A stretch of DNA of 51,606 bases from Anaerolineae bacterium (GTDB taxonomy: Bacteria; Chloroflexota; Anaerolineae; Aggregatilineales; Phototrophicaceae): assembly GCA_026645945.1 (NCBI GenBank), contig JAPKMO010000016.1, positions 1 through 51,606 on the forward strand, read 5' to 3'. Positions 31,929 through 40,506 of this stretch are shown piece after piece (within the stretch, counting starts at the first letter, position 1; every line of letters begins with the position of its first letter). Position numbers and translations under genes: made by a program. The notes beneath the pieces are model-generated. The model was not told where the DNA came from. It worked only from the letters and a program-made list of their open reading frames with translations, and ran no database searches.

Positions 31929-33887
31929 TTATGCCTCGTAATAAACCCATTTGTTATACCGGAACTGTAAGACGGTCAGCAGCACGATGATGACGGCCAA
32001 AATCCACGAAACCGCTGCGCCCTGGCCGATCTCTAACTGGCGGAAGGTGCGGTTGAACAGGAAAAAGGCCGCCGACGCCAGATCGTCCTCGGTTTGCGGC
32101 GTGCGGAGGATATAAATCGTATCGAAAGTTTGCAGCGCGGCGATGATGCCGATCACGATGTTGTAAAACATGGCTGGCGAGATCATCGGCAGCGTAATTT
32201 TCCAGAATTTTTGCCAGCGGTTCGCGCCGTCCACTTCGGCAGCTTCATAAAAAGTGCGCGGCACACCCTTTAAGGCCGCCAGGAAAATGAGCATCCCCGC
32301 CCCGGAACTCCACATGGTAATGAGGATGAGCGAGGGTTTGGCCCACAGTTCATTGGTCATCCACAGCGGCACGCGGTTTTTATCCGGCCAGGTTGCAGTC
32401 GCGGTGCGGAACTGGCTGAAGTGATAGTTGGGCTGGCCGGTGGCCTGGGCAATCTGGTCATAGGCCTGGAAGTAACGCACGCCGTCCACAATGGCGCTGA
32501 CGGCGAACAGGCTGAAGGCTGCCAGCGCGACCAACGCGACTGTGCGCGCCGCGCGGGGGTAGCGGTTGTTCGCCACCGCCAGGCCGCCGAGTACCAGCGC
32601 GACCAAGCCGTACAGCCACAGGGCCGCTGGTGTCGTGGCGGCGAACTCTGTTTTCAGGTAATCCAGGTTGTCGGGTTGGACGATGGCCGATTGCAGCGTT
32701 AAATACTGCGGCAGGATGGACAGGCGACCGCCGTCAAGCTGGCCGGGAATCAAACGCAGGATGATAAAACCGATCAGCAGCGCCGCGCCGCCCCCCAGAA
32801 TAAAACGCCTGTGGGCCGGGGCGCGGGCGACCAGCACGAGCGCCACCGGCGCGGCGGCAGCCAGCAGCGCCGGGATATACAGCGACCGTTCCGTTTCGCC
32901 CCCCAGGACGAAAACGGCGGCCAGCGTGAGCGCCGCCAGCAGCGGCGGAATCAGCGTCCACAGGCGGTAGCGCCTGTTTTCGCCGCGATAATCCGCCAGC
33001 AGCGCGCCGAGGGCGGCCAGCGCGCCAATACCCAGCAGCAGACCGGGGTCGAGCGGATCGGCGACCAGGGCGCGGGCGGCCAGCAGAATAATTAATGTCG
33101 CGCCGACCAGTTCCGCCACCAGCCAGGCGCGGGCGCGTTTGCTGGGCGTCCATTCGCCGCGCACCAGCGACAGCAGCATCAGCGCACCGATAAGCGCGGG
33201 GACGGCATATTTAAACGGGCCGATCGGGCTGCCCTCCGCAATGCCGGCGTACAGGCTGTTAATGGCCTCGACGGTGAAAATGAAGGCGCGGTATATCCAG
33301 TCGAACAGGAAAAAGCTGCCCGCTATGTTTTGCAGCGTGACGTTAACAAAACCGCCGTTGCCGGCGAACATATACCGCCAGGCCAGCAGCGCCGCCGGGC
33401 CGCCGGCCAGAATGACCGGCAGGTAAAAAATGAGGCGGAAAATGCGGATGCCCCGCATCTGGTTGTTCAGCAGCATTGCCATGCCGAGCGCGGTGACGAT
33501 TTGCAGGGGGACGCCGACGGCCATGTAATAAAACGAGTTAAACATCGCCTGCGAAAACCGCCGCCCCTGCGCCCCTTGCCCCAGCAGCAGTTCGCGGTAA
33601 TTATCCAGGCCGGCCCAGGTCATCGGCTTGCCGAGTTTGTAGTCCGTAAAGCTGTAATACAGCGAGGCCAGCGCCGGGCCGAGGACAAAAATAACGAAGC
33701 CGATAATCCAGGGGGCGGCAAACAGAAATCCCCAGTATACCTTGCGCTGCTCGCTGGCAGACAGCCCACGCCAGCGGGCGACCCGCTTGGCTGCGCAGCC
33801 GACCAGGATGCTGCCGACGACGATAAAAATGGCCGTACCGGCTGCCCACAGCAGGTTTTCCCATCGCGCTTGTGAGCTGACATCCAT
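31929..33887 (-). CDS. Carbohydrate ABC transporter permease, MalF type, with a large internal membrane insertion
   Basis: A protein of 652 residues, about twice the usual 290-310. The N-terminal part is normal for a CUT1 permease (YWGFLFAAPWIIGFVIFVLGP; LLAWRYMF at about 167-174). The C-terminal part, with the EAA loop EAAEVDGANRWQKFWKITLP (548-567), is also normal. Residues about 190-505 are extra and contain some seven or eight hydrophobic helices joined by short polar loops, with no repeat or known domain I recognise. The reading frame is continuous, so this is an insertion rather than a frameshift. A further 45-residue helical extension is at the N-terminus. ATG at 33887; it follows the binding-protein gene by 85 bases containing a hairpin. 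Confidence 0.9.
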   Translation of the reverse strand: MDVSSQARWENLLWAAGTAIFIVVGSILVGCAAKRVARWRGLSASEQRKVYWGFLFAAPWIIGFVIFVLGPALASLYYSFTDYKLGKPMTWAGLDNYRELLLGQGAQGRRFSQAMFNSFYYMAVGVPLQIVTALGMAMLLNNQMRGIRIFRLIFYLPVILAGGPAALLAWRYMFAGNGGFVNVTLQNIAGSFFLFDWIYRAFIFTVEAINSLYAGIAEGSPIGPFKYAVPALIGALMLLSLVRGEWTPSKRARAWLVAELVGATLIILLAARALVADPLDPGLLLGIGALAALGALLADYRGENRRYRLWTLIPPLLAALTLAAVFVLGGETERSLYIPALLAAAAPVALVLVARAPAHRRFILGGGAALLIGFIILRLIPGQLDGGRLSILPQYLTLQSAIVQPDNLDYLKTEFAATTPAALWLYGLVALVLGGLAVANNRYPRAARTVALVALAAFSLFAVSAIVDGVRYFQAYDQIAQATGQPNYHFSQFRTATATWPDKNRVPLWMTNELWAKPSLILITMWSSGAGMLIFLAALKGVPRTFYEAAEVDGANRWQKFWKITLPMISPAMFYNIVIGIIAALQTFDTIYILRTPQTEDDLASAAFFLFNRTFRQLEIGQGAAVSWILAVIIVLLTVLQFRYNKWVYYEA

Positions 33888-33921
33888 AAAAAAGCCTTTC
33901 GTAAAAAGCGATTTTCGGGGA

Positions 33922-33952
33922 GGTAGAGGGGAGGCTGAGACCCCCCTCTACC
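33922..33952 (-). promoter_or_regulatory. Intercistronic hairpin between binding-protein and permease genes
   Basis: A 10-bp perfect stem GGTAGAGGGG/CCCCTCTACC with an 11-base loop in the 85-base gap. No T-tract follows on the minus strand. Such hairpins commonly protect the upstream binding-protein mRNA from 3' decay, giving more binding protein than permease. Confidence 0.6.
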
Positions 33953-33972
33953 GTTATTTATGGCAGCGGATT

Positions 33973-35226
33973 TTAATCCAGGTAGCCATTGGCTTCTAGG
34001 ATGGCGTCGTATTCTTCCTTGAGGTTTCGCTGGGTGTCTTCCAGGCTCTGCCGGTCGGCCAGGTATGCCAGAACCTGCTCGCGGATGAGCGGGCGCAGTT
34101 CCGCGCTGGCGCGGATGTCGGAGAACGAGCGGCCATATTCTGCCGCCAGGTCCAGCATCTTCGCCCAGACCGGACTGTTGGCCTTCAATTCGTCCCAGGC
34201 ATCCATGCGGACGGGCGTAAAGCCGGCCACGCTGGTCAGTTCAATCGCATTTTCTTTGCTGCCAATGAATTTCAGGAACTCGACGGCCAGCGCCGGGTCT
34301 TCGACATAAGCCGGGACCGACAGCCAGTCAATGAAAACCTGAACGACCGGCTGACCGTTTTCGCCCGCCGGGTAAGGCGCGATGGCGATATTTTCCCACA
34401 GCGGGTCGCTGGTGGCGGGCATATTCCACATTGGGAAAATGCCACTGATGACGTTCCCGGAAGCAATCGGCACGCCTTCAAACGGCGGCAGGCCAGCGGT
34501 CGTTTCTTCCGGCATGACGGCGCGGCGGCGGTCATACATAAACTTCAGGGCTTCGGCGGTCGCGGCGCTGTCGAAGGCGCTCGTGCCATCATCGTAATAC
34601 AGCTCGCCGCCGGCGCTCCAGATGTAGGCGATGAATTCCTGGTCATCAAACAGGCTGCTGCCGATGTCCATGAAGCCCATTTTTGTCATGGCGTTGTTTT
34701 CGACGGCGCTGTTGGCCTTCACGAATGCCAGCGCATCGGCGAAGGTGAGCGGCGGAATGACAGACGGGTCAACGGCCAGGTCAGTGCGGTAAAAAACGGG
34801 GCGGGGACTCATCAACAGGGGCAGCCCACGCAGGTGGCCGTCCCAACTAACCGTGTCCAGCGCCGTCGGCAGGAACTGATCCAGTTCTTCCCAATCCCTG
34901 AGATATGGGTCGAGGTCTTTAAGCAGTTCGCCAAAGATGTCGGCATATTCCGAACCCAGATACACGATGTCCGGCCCGCTGCCAGTGGTGATCCAGCCCG
35001 CGACGGTGGCATCAAATTCGCCCCAACCGCCGGTCAGGATTTCAAGGTTGACGCCAGGATGGTCGGCTTCAAAGGCGGGGAAGGCCACTTCGTTGAACCA
35101 CTTAATCGTGTTTTCGGTGAGGCCGGTGATATAAATTTCGAGAGACTGATCTTGAGCGGACACCGGCAGAATGCCTGCCAGCAGCAGCGCGGCCACAGCC
35201 GCCAGGAGCGCAAAACGGTGTTTCAT
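33973..35226 (-). CDS. Extracellular sugar-binding protein of the ABC transporter (family 1)
   Basis: A protein of 417 residues with a signal peptide (MKHRFALLAAVAALLLAGILPVSAQ). It has no lipobox cysteine, so it is probably free or anchored otherwise. The core matches family-1 solute-binding proteins: FPAFEADHPGVNLEI, the TGSGPDIVYLGSEY segment, GLPLLMSPRPVFYRTDL, and a late WLSVPAYVEDPALAVEFLKFI. The ligand is unknown; the downstream GH3 and GH18 genes suggest amino-sugar oligosaccharides. It is the first gene of the operon. ATG at 35226 has GAGGAGGAT upstream, and the promoter at 35328-35356 leads it. Confidence 0.92.
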   Translation of the reverse strand: MKHRFALLAAVAALLLAGILPVSAQDQSLEIYITGLTENTIKWFNEVAFPAFEADHPGVNLEILTGGWGEFDATVAGWITTGSGPDIVYLGSEYADIFGELLKDLDPYLRDWEELDQFLPTALDTVSWDGHLRGLPLLMSPRPVFYRTDLAVDPSVIPPLTFADALAFVKANSAVENNAMTKMGFMDIGSSLFDDQEFIAYIWSAGGELYYDDGTSAFDSAATAEALKFMYDRRRAVMPEETTAGLPPFEGVPIASGNVISGIFPMWNMPATSDPLWENIAIAPYPAGENGQPVVQVFIDWLSVPAYVEDPALAVEFLKFIGSKENAIELTSVAGFTPVRMDAWDELKANSPVWAKMLDLAAEYGRSFSDIRASAELRPLIREQVLAYLADRQSLEDTQRNLKEEYDAILEANGYLD

Positions 35227-35264
35227 GCGGACAAATCCTCCTCAAAATAAACGTTTGGACGGGA

Positions 35265-35283
35265 AGGAAACCTGAGGTTTCCT
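35265..35283. promoter_or_regulatory. Palindrome AGGAAACCTGAGGTTTCCT in the operon leader
   Basis: An 8-bp inverted repeat with a three-base centre, between the start site and the ribosome site of the binding-protein gene. It could be a second regulator site or a leader hairpin. No regulator assignment can be made. Confidence 0.5.
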
Positions 35284-35300
35284 CAAAACCGAACCGGATA

Positions 35301-35319
35301 GTTAGTTATATTAACTTAC
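35301..35319. promoter_or_regulatory. Putative ROK operator GTTAGTTATATTAACTTAC
   Basis: An inverted repeat of two 8-base arms (one mismatch) around TAT, lying directly downstream of the -10 hexamer, about +2 to +20. AT-rich GTTAGT-type palindromes are typical of ROK/XylR-family operators. The position suits repression by blocking transcription. The likely binder is the ROK protein at 27316-28467. Confidence 0.6.
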
Positions 35320-35327
35320 TTACCTGA

Positions 35328-35356
35328 AGCATATAACGAAAATCGGCATTTGTCAA
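35328..35356 (-). promoter_or_regulatory. Promoter of the carbohydrate operon
   Basis: On the minus strand: perfect TTGACA (35351-35356), a 17-base spacer and TATGCT (35328-35333). The start site should be near 35321, at the edge of the putative operator. In the plus-strand gap towards 35525 there is one more hairpin (CTTTTCA 35382-35388 / TGAAAAG 35420-35426). Confidence 0.8.
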
Positions 35357-35525
35357 CCAAATGCCCAGTGATTCGCCGGCGCTTTTCAGCCGTAGTAGAG
35401 CGCAGCGGGGTGCTGCTCTTGAAAAGTATGAATAATCTATCCAGAGGCCGATCTTTATATTAATTATTCGTAACTGAAGCTATAGTGGGGCTAAGCGAGA
35501 AAGTTTGACAAGACCAGTATGATCT

Positions 35526-37298
35526 ATGAACACCCGCGATGCCATTATTGCTTTGAGCGACCGAGCCTGGGCGCTGCGAACAGAAAGCCCCGCCCAGGCG
35601 CGCGCGCTGGCCGAGCAGGCGATGTCCCAATCTACCGAAATCGGTTTTGACGAAGGTCTGGCAGGCGGCCTGCGCGTCCTGGGCTGGTTAAATATGGAGG
35701 TTGGCCGGTTTGCGGAGGCGCTGCCGCAGGCTTTACGCGCCCTTCAACTGTACGAACAGATCGGCGATACCGAAAAAAAGACCCACCTTCTCATCGTACT
35801 TTCTCAAATTCACACGCGGTTAGAAAACTACCCCGCCGCTCTGGATTATGGTCTGCAAGCCTTAAAACTCAGCCGGCAGCACGGTTACGCCCACCACGAA
35901 GCTCTGGTTTACCAGGGGTTAGGGGCCGCCTACGGCATGTCCGGCAGCCCAAACGAAGCCCTCAAGTATTTTCAGATGGGCATGGAAATCAGCATCCGCC
36001 TGGACGATCTCGCCCTTCGGTCGCGGGCTTTTAATAATCTGGCCTACCTGTACTGCACGATGGGGCATTATTCCGAAGCTCTCGAACCGGCGCTGGAAGC
36101 CCTGAAAATGCTGGATAAGGTCGAAAATCCCGGCATTAGGACCGCCACGCTGCACACCCTAGGCGCGATTTATGCCGGCCTGGAAGATTACCCGCAGGCG
36201 CTGGAGTATCTGGAGGCCGGCATGGCCGCCAGCCCGGTAGATTTTAACCGCCTGGCCTGCATCATCGAAAGCGCCCGCATTGAAATCCGTCGCGGTAGTT
36301 ATCCGCAGGCGCTCCGGTGGCTGGACGAAGCCCGCGCAATAGCCGAACGCCTGAACGCGCCCAACTCAACCGCACAGATTTTCCGCCTGTATGCCGATCT
36401 CTATAAAGCTCTGGGAGACTTTCAAAACGCGCTCGATTATTTTGAAAAGTTCCACGCCGCCCACGAAATCGCCTTTAGCGAGCAGTCTGACCGCCGGATG
36501 AAAAGCCTTCAGATTATTCATGATGTCGAAACCGCCCGCTTGGAGGCTGAGGCCCAGCGCCAGAAAAACGCGAATCTCCAGTCTCAGATCGAGCAGCACC
36601 AGCAGAGCATCGCCAATTTGGACGCCTACGCCGATATGGTGGCGCATGACCTTAAAAACCCGATCAGCATCATCATGGGTTATACCGAACTGCTGCTGCA
36701 AGACCTGGGCGAAGCCCTGGACGATCAGAGCCGCAATTACCTGATGGGTATTGCCGAAACGTCCGGCAAGATGAACGAACTGGTTGACGAGCTGTTAAAC
36801 CTGGCGCGCGTGCGGAAGCAGGAAATTTTGCCCCAACCAGTGGATATGGAAGCCATTTTTCGGCAGGCCGAGCGCCGGGTCGAACATCTGGTTATCCGTT
36901 ATAAGGCGACCATCAGCCTCGAAACCGCGCTCCCGGCGGCCTTCGCTTACCCGGCCTGGGTGGAGGAAATCTGGGTGAACTACCTCACTAATGCCTTGAA
37001 GTACGGCGGCCAGCCTCCCCGCATCGCGGTCGGCGCTTCACCGAACGGTGGTTTTGTGCGCTACTGGGTGCGCGACAACGGCGACGGCTTGACGCCGGAA
37101 CTGCAAGCCCAGATTTTCCGCAGCAAATATGAACGGTTCGGCAAATATCAGATCGAAGGACACGGCATCGGCCTGACGGTTGTCAAAACCATCGTGGATA
37201 AACTGGGCGGCGAAGTCGGCATTGAAAGCGACGGCCTGCCCGGACACGGCTCGACCTTCAGCTTTTCGCTGCCGGTCAAGTCTGATACCGCTCTGTGA
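35526..37298 (+). CDS. TPR-containing soluble histidine kinase
   Basis: A protein of 590 residues without transmembrane helices. Residues 1-310 form six or seven tetratricopeptide repeats (for example YPAALDYGLQALKLSRQHG and YSEALEPALEALKML), then a coiled coil (about 330-365). The phosphoacceptor H-box is MVAHDLKNPIS with His374. The ATPase domain has the N-box WVNYLTNALKYG (Asn489), G1 DNGDGL and G2 GHGIGLTVVK. It should sense an unknown signal through the TPR part and phosphorylate a response regulator, but no regulator gene is nearby. ATG at 35526 has no strong ribosome site. The gene is followed 131 bases later by the ArsA-type gene with its own start signals. Confidence 0.88.
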   Translation: MNTRDAIIALSDRAWALRTESPAQARALAEQAMSQSTEIGFDEGLAGGLRVLGWLNMEVGRFAEALPQALRALQLYEQIGDTEKKTHLLIVLSQIHTRLENYPAALDYGLQALKLSRQHGYAHHEALVYQGLGAAYGMSGSPNEALKYFQMGMEISIRLDDLALRSRAFNNLAYLYCTMGHYSEALEPALEALKMLDKVENPGIRTATLHTLGAIYAGLEDYPQALEYLEAGMAASPVDFNRLACIIESARIEIRRGSYPQALRWLDEARAIAERLNAPNSTAQIFRLYADLYKALGDFQNALDYFEKFHAAHEIAFSEQSDRRMKSLQIIHDVETARLEAEAQRQKNANLQSQIEQHQQSIANLDAYADMVAHDLKNPISIIMGYTELLLQDLGEALDDQSRNYLMGIAETSGKMNELVDELLNLARVRKQEILPQPVDMEAIFRQAERRVEHLVIRYKATISLETALPAAFAYPAWVEEIWVNYLTNALKYGGQPPRIAVGASPNGGFVRYWVRDNGDGLTPELQAQIFRSKYERFGKYQIEGHGIGLTVVKTIVDKLGGEVGIESDGLPGHGSTFSFSLPVKSDTAL

Positions 37299-37429
37299 AA
37301 CCTACTTCCAACCTAAACTGACCTGCGTCCGCCACCTTTGCCCTGCATTATGCGTACATGAAATATATCGCGGAATCACCCGCGCGTTCGTGTATAATTG
37401 CACATGTAGCGGATAAGAGAAGGATAACC

Positions 37430-38629
37430 ATGCGGATTATCGTACATACCGGCAAAGGCGGTGTGGGCAAAACCAGTATTTCGGCGGCCACCGCTTTGCG
37501 CTGCGCCGAGATGGGCCTCAAAACCATCGTCATCAGCACCGACACCGCCCACAGCTTGGCGGACTCGCTGGAAAAATCAATCGGCCCGGAGCCGGTCGAA
37601 CTGTACCCAAACCTGTGGGCGCAGGAAGTGGACGCGCGCTATTCGATGGACAAATACTGGGGGACATTCCAGAAGTACATGGTGGCGCTGTTCAGCCGCC
37701 AGGGTGTGGAAGACATCGTGGCAGAGGAAGTCACCATCCTGCCAGGACTGGAAGAAGGCGCGCATCTGCTGTGGATTAACAAATATGTCGAGGATGGGCA
37801 GTTCGATGTGCTGATCGTGGACGCCGCTCCTACTGCTGAAACGCTCCGCCTGCTCAGCCTGCCGGACGTAACGCGCTGGTGGTTTGAAAAAATCTTGACT
37901 ATCACGCGCGGCGCGTCCCGGATTCTGCGGCCCATCGGACGGCTGGTCAACCGGGGCGATGCCGTGCCGGACAGCAGCGCCTGGGACCAGGTGCAAAACC
38001 TGTTCGCCACCCTGGATAAAGTGCGCGAACTGCTGACGCAGCCGGAGATGAGCAGCATCCGGCTGGTGGTCAACCCGGAGAAGATGGTCATCAAAGAAAC
38101 GCAGCGCACCTACACCTATCTCAATCTCTATGGTTATGCCACCGATGCCATTGTGTGCAACCGCATCATCCCGGATGAAGTGACCGACCCCTATTTTGCC
38201 ATGTGGAAGGCCAACCAGCAGGAAAACATCGCCTTCATCGGCGAAGCCTTCGGCGAGCTGCCTTTAATGAGAGTGCCGCTCTTCGGCCAGGAAGTGACCG
38301 GGCTGGACAGCCTGCGCCGGCTGGCGCAGGCGTTGTACGGCGATGGCAACCCCGCCCGCAAGCTGTTCGACGGCCAGACGCACCGCATCGAAACCGACGC
38401 CGACGGCACGCATACATTGATCGTCCCCCTGCCGTTCGCCGATAAACAGGATATGGATATGTACCGCTCGCGTGATGAAATCACGCTGCGGGTCGGCCCA
38501 TATCGCCGGAATATCGTGCTGCCCTATGCGCTATGGGACTTAGAAATTGCCGATGCCAGATTTGAACAATCTACCCTCCGTGTCCAGTTCCGAAAGGACG
38601 AACGGGTACAGAAACAACGGGTCCGCTGA
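37430..38629 (+). CDS. ArsA/Get3-type ATPase with C-terminal HSP20-like domain
   Basis: A P-loop ATPase of 399 residues. The deviant Walker A GKGGVGKTSISAATALRCAE (residues 8-27), the switch motif STDTAHSLADSL, and DAAPTAETLRLLSLP (switch II) place it in the ArsA/Get3 family. The last 90 residues (HTLIVPLPFADKQDMDMYRSRDEITLRVGPYRRNIVLP) match the ArsA_HSP20-like domain common in bacteria without arsenic genes. No arsenite efflux gene is present, so a role in membrane-protein or cofactor handling is more plausible, by inference. ATG at 37430 has AGAAGGAT upstream; an earlier in-frame start would add a nonconserved leader. It overlaps the following UbiB-type gene by about 77 bases. Confidence 0.9.
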   Translation: MRIIVHTGKGGVGKTSISAATALRCAEMGLKTIVISTDTAHSLADSLEKSIGPEPVELYPNLWAQEVDARYSMDKYWGTFQKYMVALFSRQGVEDIVAEEVTILPGLEEGAHLLWINKYVEDGQFDVLIVDAAPTAETLRLLSLPDVTRWWFEKILTITRGASRILRPIGRLVNRGDAVPDSSAWDQVQNLFATLDKVRELLTQPEMSSIRLVVNPEKMVIKETQRTYTYLNLYGYATDAIVCNRIIPDEVTDPYFAMWKANQQENIAFIGEAFGELPLMRVPLFGQEVTGLDSLRRLAQALYGDGNPARKLFDGQTHRIETDADGTHTLIVPLPFADKQDMDMYRSRDEITLRVGPYRRNIVLPYALWDLEIADARFEQSTLRVQFRKDERVQKQRVR

Positions 38630-40451
38630 TTCGGTCGCCTTTCACGCCGCACTGCCTGGAGATATGGCAGAAACCCCGCCGGAAATTCCGCCCGTTCCGG
38701 CGGGCTGGCGCTCGCTGCGAATGCAGTACCGCTTTGGGCGAACGCTCATTTTTGCGGTGTGGTTGTTCGTGCGCGTGTTGTGGTGGTATTACGTCATGCC
38801 GCGTATCATCGGCCAGGCGCGCGTTGAAAGCAGCAGCAACCACCGCTGGACGCTTTACGCCCGCGAATTTCGCGCTTTCGCTGTCAAACTGGGCGGTATG
38901 ATGATTAAACTGGGGCAGTTTATATCCACCCGCATGGATGTGCTGTCGCCGGAAATCATCAACGAACTAAGCGGCCTGCAAGACGAAGTGCCGCCCGTTC
39001 CTAACGATCAGATCATGGCCGTGCTGGAAGGGGAGTTAGGCTCGACTGCCGAGCGGTTCGCCTGGATAGATGAACAGCCGGTCGCCGCTGCGTCGCTGGG
39101 GCAGGTGTACCGCGCCCGTTTACACAACGGCGAGCGCGTCGTCATCAAGGTGCAGCGCCCTGGCATTCGAGAAATCGTTTATACCGATCTGGCGGCGCTG
39201 CGGGTTGTAGCGCGCGTTGCTGCCTGGGTGCCTTTCATCCGCCGCCGCGCCGATACCGTCGCCCTGGCGCACGAGTTCGGACGGGTGCTGCTGGAAGAAC
39301 TGTCGTACCGGCACGAGGCTTACAACGCCCGGCGTTTCGCCCGCATTTTTCAGAATGACCCCGGCGTTTACATCCCGGCCATTTACGCCGAACACTCCAC
39401 CGATGCCGTCCTAACGATGGAGGACGTGACCACCATCAAAATCAATGACCATGCGGCGCTGGAAGCCGCCGGCATCAGCCGCAAAGCGGTCGCCAAACGA
39501 TTGATGGATACCTATCTGAAACAGGTTTTTGAGGAGCGTTTTTTCCACGCCGACCCGCACCCCGGCAACCTGTTTATTTACCCGCTGCCGGTCGAAAACG
39601 GCGGCAAACATTCCGCCAAACAAGGCCGCCCGTTTTACCTGATTTTTGTGGATTTCGGCATGACCGGCTCGCTCAGCCCGCAGATCGTCAGCGGTATGAT
39701 AAACACGCTGGCAGCGGTCGTGAATCGCGACCCGGACAAACTGGTTCGCAGCTACCAGGAACTTGGCTTTCTGCTGCCCGATGCCGACCTGGAGCGCATC
39801 GAAGAGGCCACCAAAGCCGCTTTCGACCAGGTGTGGGGCCTAAGCATGACCGAGATCAAAAACGTCAGCTACAGCGAAGCCCGCGCGCTTGGCAGCGAGT
39901 TCAACGATCTGCTGTTCGCCATGCCTTTCCAGGTGCCGCAGGATTTTATCTACCTGGGGCGCTGTATGGGCATCCTCAGCGGCATGGCGACCACCCTTGA
40001 CCCGAATTTCAACCCCTGGCAGGAACTTCAGCCGTATGCCCAGAAGATGATCGCCCGCACCTTGGGCAGCGCCAACAGTGGCGAATGGGACGGTGATCTG
40101 CTGAATCTGCCCATCCTGCAAAGCCTGCTCAACGGCAACGCCGGGCAGGTCATTTCTGAGATCGGGCGAACCTTCCTCAACCGCGCCATCACTTTTCCGC
40201 AGCAGGTGGACAGCGTTCTTAGCCGCGCTGACCGGGGCGAGCTAACCCTGCGCGTTTCGCCCAGTCCGACCTATCGCAAACAGCTTCAGCGCATCGAAGC
40301 CCAGGGCAAACGCACCGTGCGCGCCATCGTCTTTGGCAGTCTGCTGGTGGCGTCCACGCTGCTGTACACTAATGGGGATACCCTGCCCGCCGCTGTTGGT
40401 TACATCTTTTCCGGTCTGACGCTGCTCAGCTTGTGGTTTGGAGGGGACTAG
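38553..40451 (+). CDS. UbiB/ABC1 (AarF)-family atypical kinase
   Basis: A protein of about 632 residues. The family's KxGQ motif is MMIKLGQFISTRMDVLSPEIINEL. The A-rich loop AAASLGQVYRARL (instead of a glycine-rich loop), VVIKVQRPGI (lysine for ATP), ADPHPGNLF (catalytic loop) and FVDFGMTGSL (metal-binding DFG) are all present. Two hydrophobic helices close the C-terminus (about 600-630), as in membrane-bound UbiB relatives that act in isoprenoid/quinone lipid metabolism. The substrate here is unknown. The start is uncertain: ATG at 38553 lies inside the ArsA gene, and the conserved part begins after the overlap, so a later start is possible. Overlap indicates cotranslation with ArsA. Confidence 0.9.
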   Translation: MPDLNNLPSVSSSERTNGYRNNGSADSVAFHAALPGDMAETPPEIPPVPAGWRSLRMQYRFGRTLIFAVWLFVRVLWWYYVMPRIIGQARVESSSNHRWTLYAREFRAFAVKLGGMMIKLGQFISTRMDVLSPEIINELSGLQDEVPPVPNDQIMAVLEGELGSTAERFAWIDEQPVAAASLGQVYRARLHNGERVVIKVQRPGIREIVYTDLAALRVVARVAAWVPFIRRRADTVALAHEFGRVLLEELSYRHEAYNARRFARIFQNDPGVYIPAIYAEHSTDAVLTMEDVTTIKINDHAALEAAGISRKAVAKRLMDTYLKQVFEERFFHADPHPGNLFIYPLPVENGGKHSAKQGRPFYLIFVDFGMTGSLSPQIVSGMINTLAAVVNRDPDKLVRSYQELGFLLPDADLERIEEATKAAFDQVWGLSMTEIKNVSYSEARALGSEFNDLLFAMPFQVPQDFIYLGRCMGILSGMATTLDPNFNPWQELQPYAQKMIARTLGSANSGEWDGDLLNLPILQSLLNGNAGQVISEIGRTFLNRAITFPQQVDSVLSRADRGELTLRVSPSPTYRKQLQRIEAQGKRTVRAIVFGSLLVASTLLYTNGDTLPAAVGYIFSGLTLLSLWFGGD

Positions 40452-40506
40452 CCGTTGGCAGGGGCGCGGAAATACGCCCCTTTAACCACCGGTTGGCAAA
40501 AAACCG

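Noticed and set aside
37430-38629. Arsenic-resistance ArsA
   Set aside because: No arsB/arsR/arsD is near and the protein has the single-domain plus HSP20-like layout common outside arsenic operons.
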